Positions 62,953-64,000 of a stretch of DNA of 64,000 nucleotides are shown in pieces. The first letter of the stretch is position 1. Each line of letters opens with the position of its first letter. Made by a program: the position numbers and the translations under genes. The DNA is from Pirellulaceae bacterium (GTDB lineage Bacteria > Planctomycetota > Planctomycetia > Pirellulales > Pirellulaceae): the NCBI GenBank assembly GCA_019636375.1, contig JAHBXS010000002.1:461621-525620 (forward strand), given 5' to 3'. The notes under the pieces were generated by a model that searched no databases, was not told the DNA's origin, and saw nothing but the letters and a program-made list of their open reading frames with translations.

Positions 62953-63619
62953 GTCTGGTGCCGCAGTAAAAATTGATTTGCGAAGTTCGTCAATGCGCGA
63001 AAGCGATTTTGGAGTTGCCAAAACAACGCTTCCACGACGAGGCAGAGGGGTTCGTCGCGCGGCTACAAAGGGCTGACCGAAAAAAACCAAGCGGTCAGTT
63101 GACGCAAGTCATGAATGGATTGACGTGAAAGAGATGACATGTTTTGATTCGATTGGTCAACAAAATTCTGATGAGAAAGCGGGCGGATACCAAGGTGCCC
63201 GACACTTAAATAGTCGTTTCGGCAACGATACCCAAGTCAAATTCTCGCGATACCCTTATTAATTGACCGGATTTTCAGTTTTTTCTCAAGGCGTGGCGAA
63301 ACGGCCCAGCCTGCTCACTGTGACAAAAACCGCGATGTTTCGGTTCGCAACAAGTTGCTAGCGGACGCCCAAAATAACCGACTTCCGCCAGTTTGGGGCC
63401 ATCGGTAGAATCCCGCCGAAGATTAGCCCGTTGGTATCTGAGAAAATCCAAGGAACGGCTACCCAGGCCTTTTCACGGATCGACTCGCGCCTTTTCACGG
63501 AGTGAAAAGCCACGTAGCCGTTCACTCCGTGAACGTACGAAAAGCATGTAGATACTAATCGGAATAACGCTCAAATCTGCGTCCGCCGATTTTTTTCATC
63601 ATTTCTGAAGTCCGAAACA
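62953..63619. other. Divergent region between prfA and aroC
   Basis: Apart from the inverted repeat at 63494-63533, no gene or RNA was recognised. The rpmE gene that often precedes prfA is absent. Promoters for prfA (minus) and aroC (plus) should lie here. Confidence 0.45.
63494..63533. repeat. Perfect inverted repeat (13-bp arms)
   Basis: TTCACGGAGTGAA (63494-63506) and TTCACTCCGTGAA (63521-63533) are exact reverse complements around 14 bases, and each arm is itself close to a palindrome. A partial copy CCTTTTCACGGA lies at 63468-63479. This looks like a REP/BIME-type dispersed repeat. Confidence 0.7.
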
Positions 63620-64000
63620 ATGCTACGCTACTGGACCAGTGGAGAGTCACACGGAAAGTGCCTATCGGCGTTAGTCGATGGCTTTCCGTCTGGCGTGCCG
63701 ATCAACACCGAATTGATCAACCAGCAATTGCGGCGGCGGCAAATGGGTTACGGTCGCGGAAAACGCCAATCCTTGGAAACAGATGCTGTCGAGGTTCTAT
63801 CAGGGGTTTGGGACGGCAAGACGATTGGCAGTCCAATCCATCTCCAAATCGAAAACAAAGATCACAAACTCCCCCGACTCGAGGAGCTTCCTCGCCCACG
63901 TCCGGGGCACGGCGACTTGACTGGGGCCGTCAAATACCTCGGCAGCATTCGTGGCATTCTCGAACGAGCAAGTGCGCGAGAGACGGCGGCGCGAGTTGCC
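63620..64000 (+). CDS. aroC: Chorismate synthase, N-terminal part (runs off the window)
   Basis: AroC converts 5-enolpyruvylshikimate 3-phosphate to chorismate, the last common step of aromatic amino-acid synthesis, and needs reduced FMN. The first 127 codons are visible. They begin [12 protein letters not shown] (the family's GESHG, with the catalytic-site His) and include [17 protein letters not shown], the [13 protein letters not shown] strand and [15 protein letters not shown], where other AroC proteins read PGHAD. The reading frame is still open at the window's last base, so the stop lies beyond it. Confidence 0.95.
   Translation, partial: MLRYWTSGESHGKCLSALVDGFPSGVPINTELINQQLRRRQMGYGRGKRQSLETDAVEVLSGVWDGKTIGSPIHLQIENKDHKLPRLEELPRPRPGHGDLTGAVKYLGSIRGILERASARETAARVA

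Overview
The window reads as a chromosome segment of a Planctomycetota bacterium, most likely of the Pirellulales type. The taxonomic signs are the DUF1501 and DUF1549/DUF1553 (CxxxxCH) protein pair behind an ECF sigma/anti-sigma pair, a Gfo/Idh/MocA enzyme with a twin-arginine signal, a Ser/Thr kinase with one membrane segment, a giant kinase-like/ATPase/histidine kinase hybrid, and many short palindromic dispersed repeats. This assignment is inference from gene content; there is no rRNA gene in the window.

Layout. 0-4.7 kb: housekeeping and signalling genes (membrane Ser/Thr kinase, miaE, DUF218 membrane protein, SAM methyltransferase). 4.7-9.5 kb: a decayed accessory island holding the C-terminal stub of a large Eco57I-like N6-adenine methylase, a KAP-family P-loop NTPase cut by an in-frame UAG, a REP-like repeat array beside a truncated REP-associated (Y1/HUH) transposase, and several repeat families. 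9.5-33.7 kb: core and metabolic genes, namely a halogenase-like flavoprotein, a propeller-M28-PDZ protease, a FadL-type porin, the ~1970-residue hybrid kinase, a hotdog-methyltransferase fusion, an hmgA/flavin reductase/acyl-CoA synthetase cluster on the minus strand, an SDR, a two-domain PTPS/QueD-like protein, and an RND efflux pump with its adaptor.

33.7-42.8 kb: a second accessory island. It contains a group II (class C-like) intron inserted next to a dispersed hairpin, an AAA/DUF234-type ATPase bracketed by ~300-bp direct repeats rich in TTTGGCGAGGTATTTT palindromes, an HNH nuclease, a small repeat protein, and an OLD-type ATPase with a Toprim domain. 42.9-49.1 kb: one minus-strand operon (ECF sigma, anti-sigma, coiled-coil exported protein, DUF1549/DUF1553 protein, DUF1501 protein). 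49.4-64 kb: core genes, including a fused ABC-2 permease followed by two CNNM/CBS proteins, a TPR lipoprotein, an FHA protein, pyruvate kinase, an exported oxidoreductase, a fatty acid desaturase, prfA-prmC, and the first 127 codons of aroC, which runs off the end.

The strongest unexplained signals are the repeat-bracketed ATPase at 36.2-38.3 kb and a dispersed element built around a doubled GGTAAAAGATG motif, found at six places and linking the two accessory islands. No tRNA, rRNA or CRISPR array was seen.
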